From contig NZ_CP022161.1 in assembly GCF_002214185.1 (NCBI RefSeq), positions 2,293,767 through 2,357,766 on the forward strand: a stretch of 64,000 bases of DNA, in the 5' to 3' direction. Shown one piece after another: positions 63,928 through 64,000 of this stretch. Numbering within the stretch: position 1 is the first letter of the stretch; each line of letters starts with the position of its first letter. The position numbers and the translations under genes were made by a program. The notes beneath the pieces were generated by a model. That model had not been told where the DNA came from and did not search any database. It was given only the letters and a program-made list of their open reading frames with translations. Source of the stretch: Streptomyces capitiformicae. Its GTDB lineage: Bacteria; Actinomycetota; Actinomycetes; Streptomycetales; Streptomycetaceae.

Positions 63928-63960
63928 GCGGCTGAGCGGCTGAGCGGCTGAGCGGCTGAG
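63913..63960 (+). repeat. 8-bp tandem repeat CGGCTGAG x6 over the dnaN stop
   Basis: Six exact copies of CGGCTGAG. The first two contain the final codons and TGA of dnaN. Because eight is not a multiple of three, copy-number changes upstream of the stop would shift the reading frame, but every frame meets TGA within the array. Confidence 0.9.
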
Positions 63961-63980
63961 CGTCCCGACGATCCTCGCGG

Positions 63981-63989
63981 TTGTCCACA
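63981..63989 (+). promoter_or_regulatory. DnaA box downstream of dnaN
   Basis: Exact TTGTCCACA, 54 bases after the dnaN stop. Confidence 0.6.
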
Positions 63990-64000
63990 ACACTGTGGGG

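Noticed and set aside
63928..64000. Start of a gene after dnaN
   Set aside because: Only the tandem repeat and a DnaA box are visible; no start codon with a ribosome binding site before the edge.

Overview
The window is a 64 kb piece of a Streptomyces (high-GC, linear-chromosome actinomycete) chromosome that covers oriC and its left flank. The diagnostic block rpmH-dnaA-oriC-dnaN lies at the right end. Neighbours specific to the genus include ssgA/ssgR, a FemX-type protein, sigM with its membrane partner, trxBA and parAB. GTG starts are common, coding GC is very high, and the 14-bp ParB site GTTTCACGTGAAAC recurs (13 exact copies plus two with one mismatch).

Layout. 1-48 is the start of cydA (minus), with a Rex operator upstream. 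310-2814 is an apparently intact IS481-family element carrying a WYL regulator and a VOC protein as cargo, inserted exactly at the stop codon of an aminotransferase gene (2816-3895). 4.2-8 kb holds a LacI-type regulator, a metallophosphoesterase and a small membrane protein. 8-10 kb holds thiC with a TPP riboswitch that contains a parS-like palindrome. 10-24.7 kb holds a YibE/F protein, ssgA and ssgR (sporulation), ptpA, PLP, LysR, Nudix, flavohaemoglobin-like, HAD and GNAT genes, a MarR regulator beside a decayed MFS gene, and a serine hydrolase. 24.7-30 kb holds dnaB, a MATE exporter and the rpsF-ssb-rpsR-rplI operon. 30-41 kb holds cell-wall genes (femX-like, an alanine-racemase-like gene, a GT87 glycosyltransferase, a class A PBP), a PadR regulator with ino1, and an MFS transporter.

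41-64 kb is the conserved origin neighbourhood. It runs pcnA; a DUF6049-like protein, murJ, a pseudokinase, sigM and its putative anti-sigma factor; trxB-trxA; a GNAT gene; then on the minus strand rpmH-rnpA-yidD-yidC-jag-rsmG-parA-parB; and on the plus strand dnaA-oriC-dnaN.

How the parts work together. DnaA boxes sit in oriC, in the dnaA promoter, upstream of dnaB and after dnaN, which ties initiator binding to replication genes. ParB sites spread from 9.9 to 55.8 kb, all to the left of dnaA, and form the centromere used by ParA/ParB. The lipid II pathway is represented by MurJ, a pseudokinase, a FemX-like enzyme and a PBP. Redox control is visible as the Rex operator (cydA) and a SigR-type promoter (trxBA). 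The least expected items are the cargo-bearing IS481 element with stop codons shared with its target site, and the overlap of a ParB site with the TPP riboswitch of thiC.
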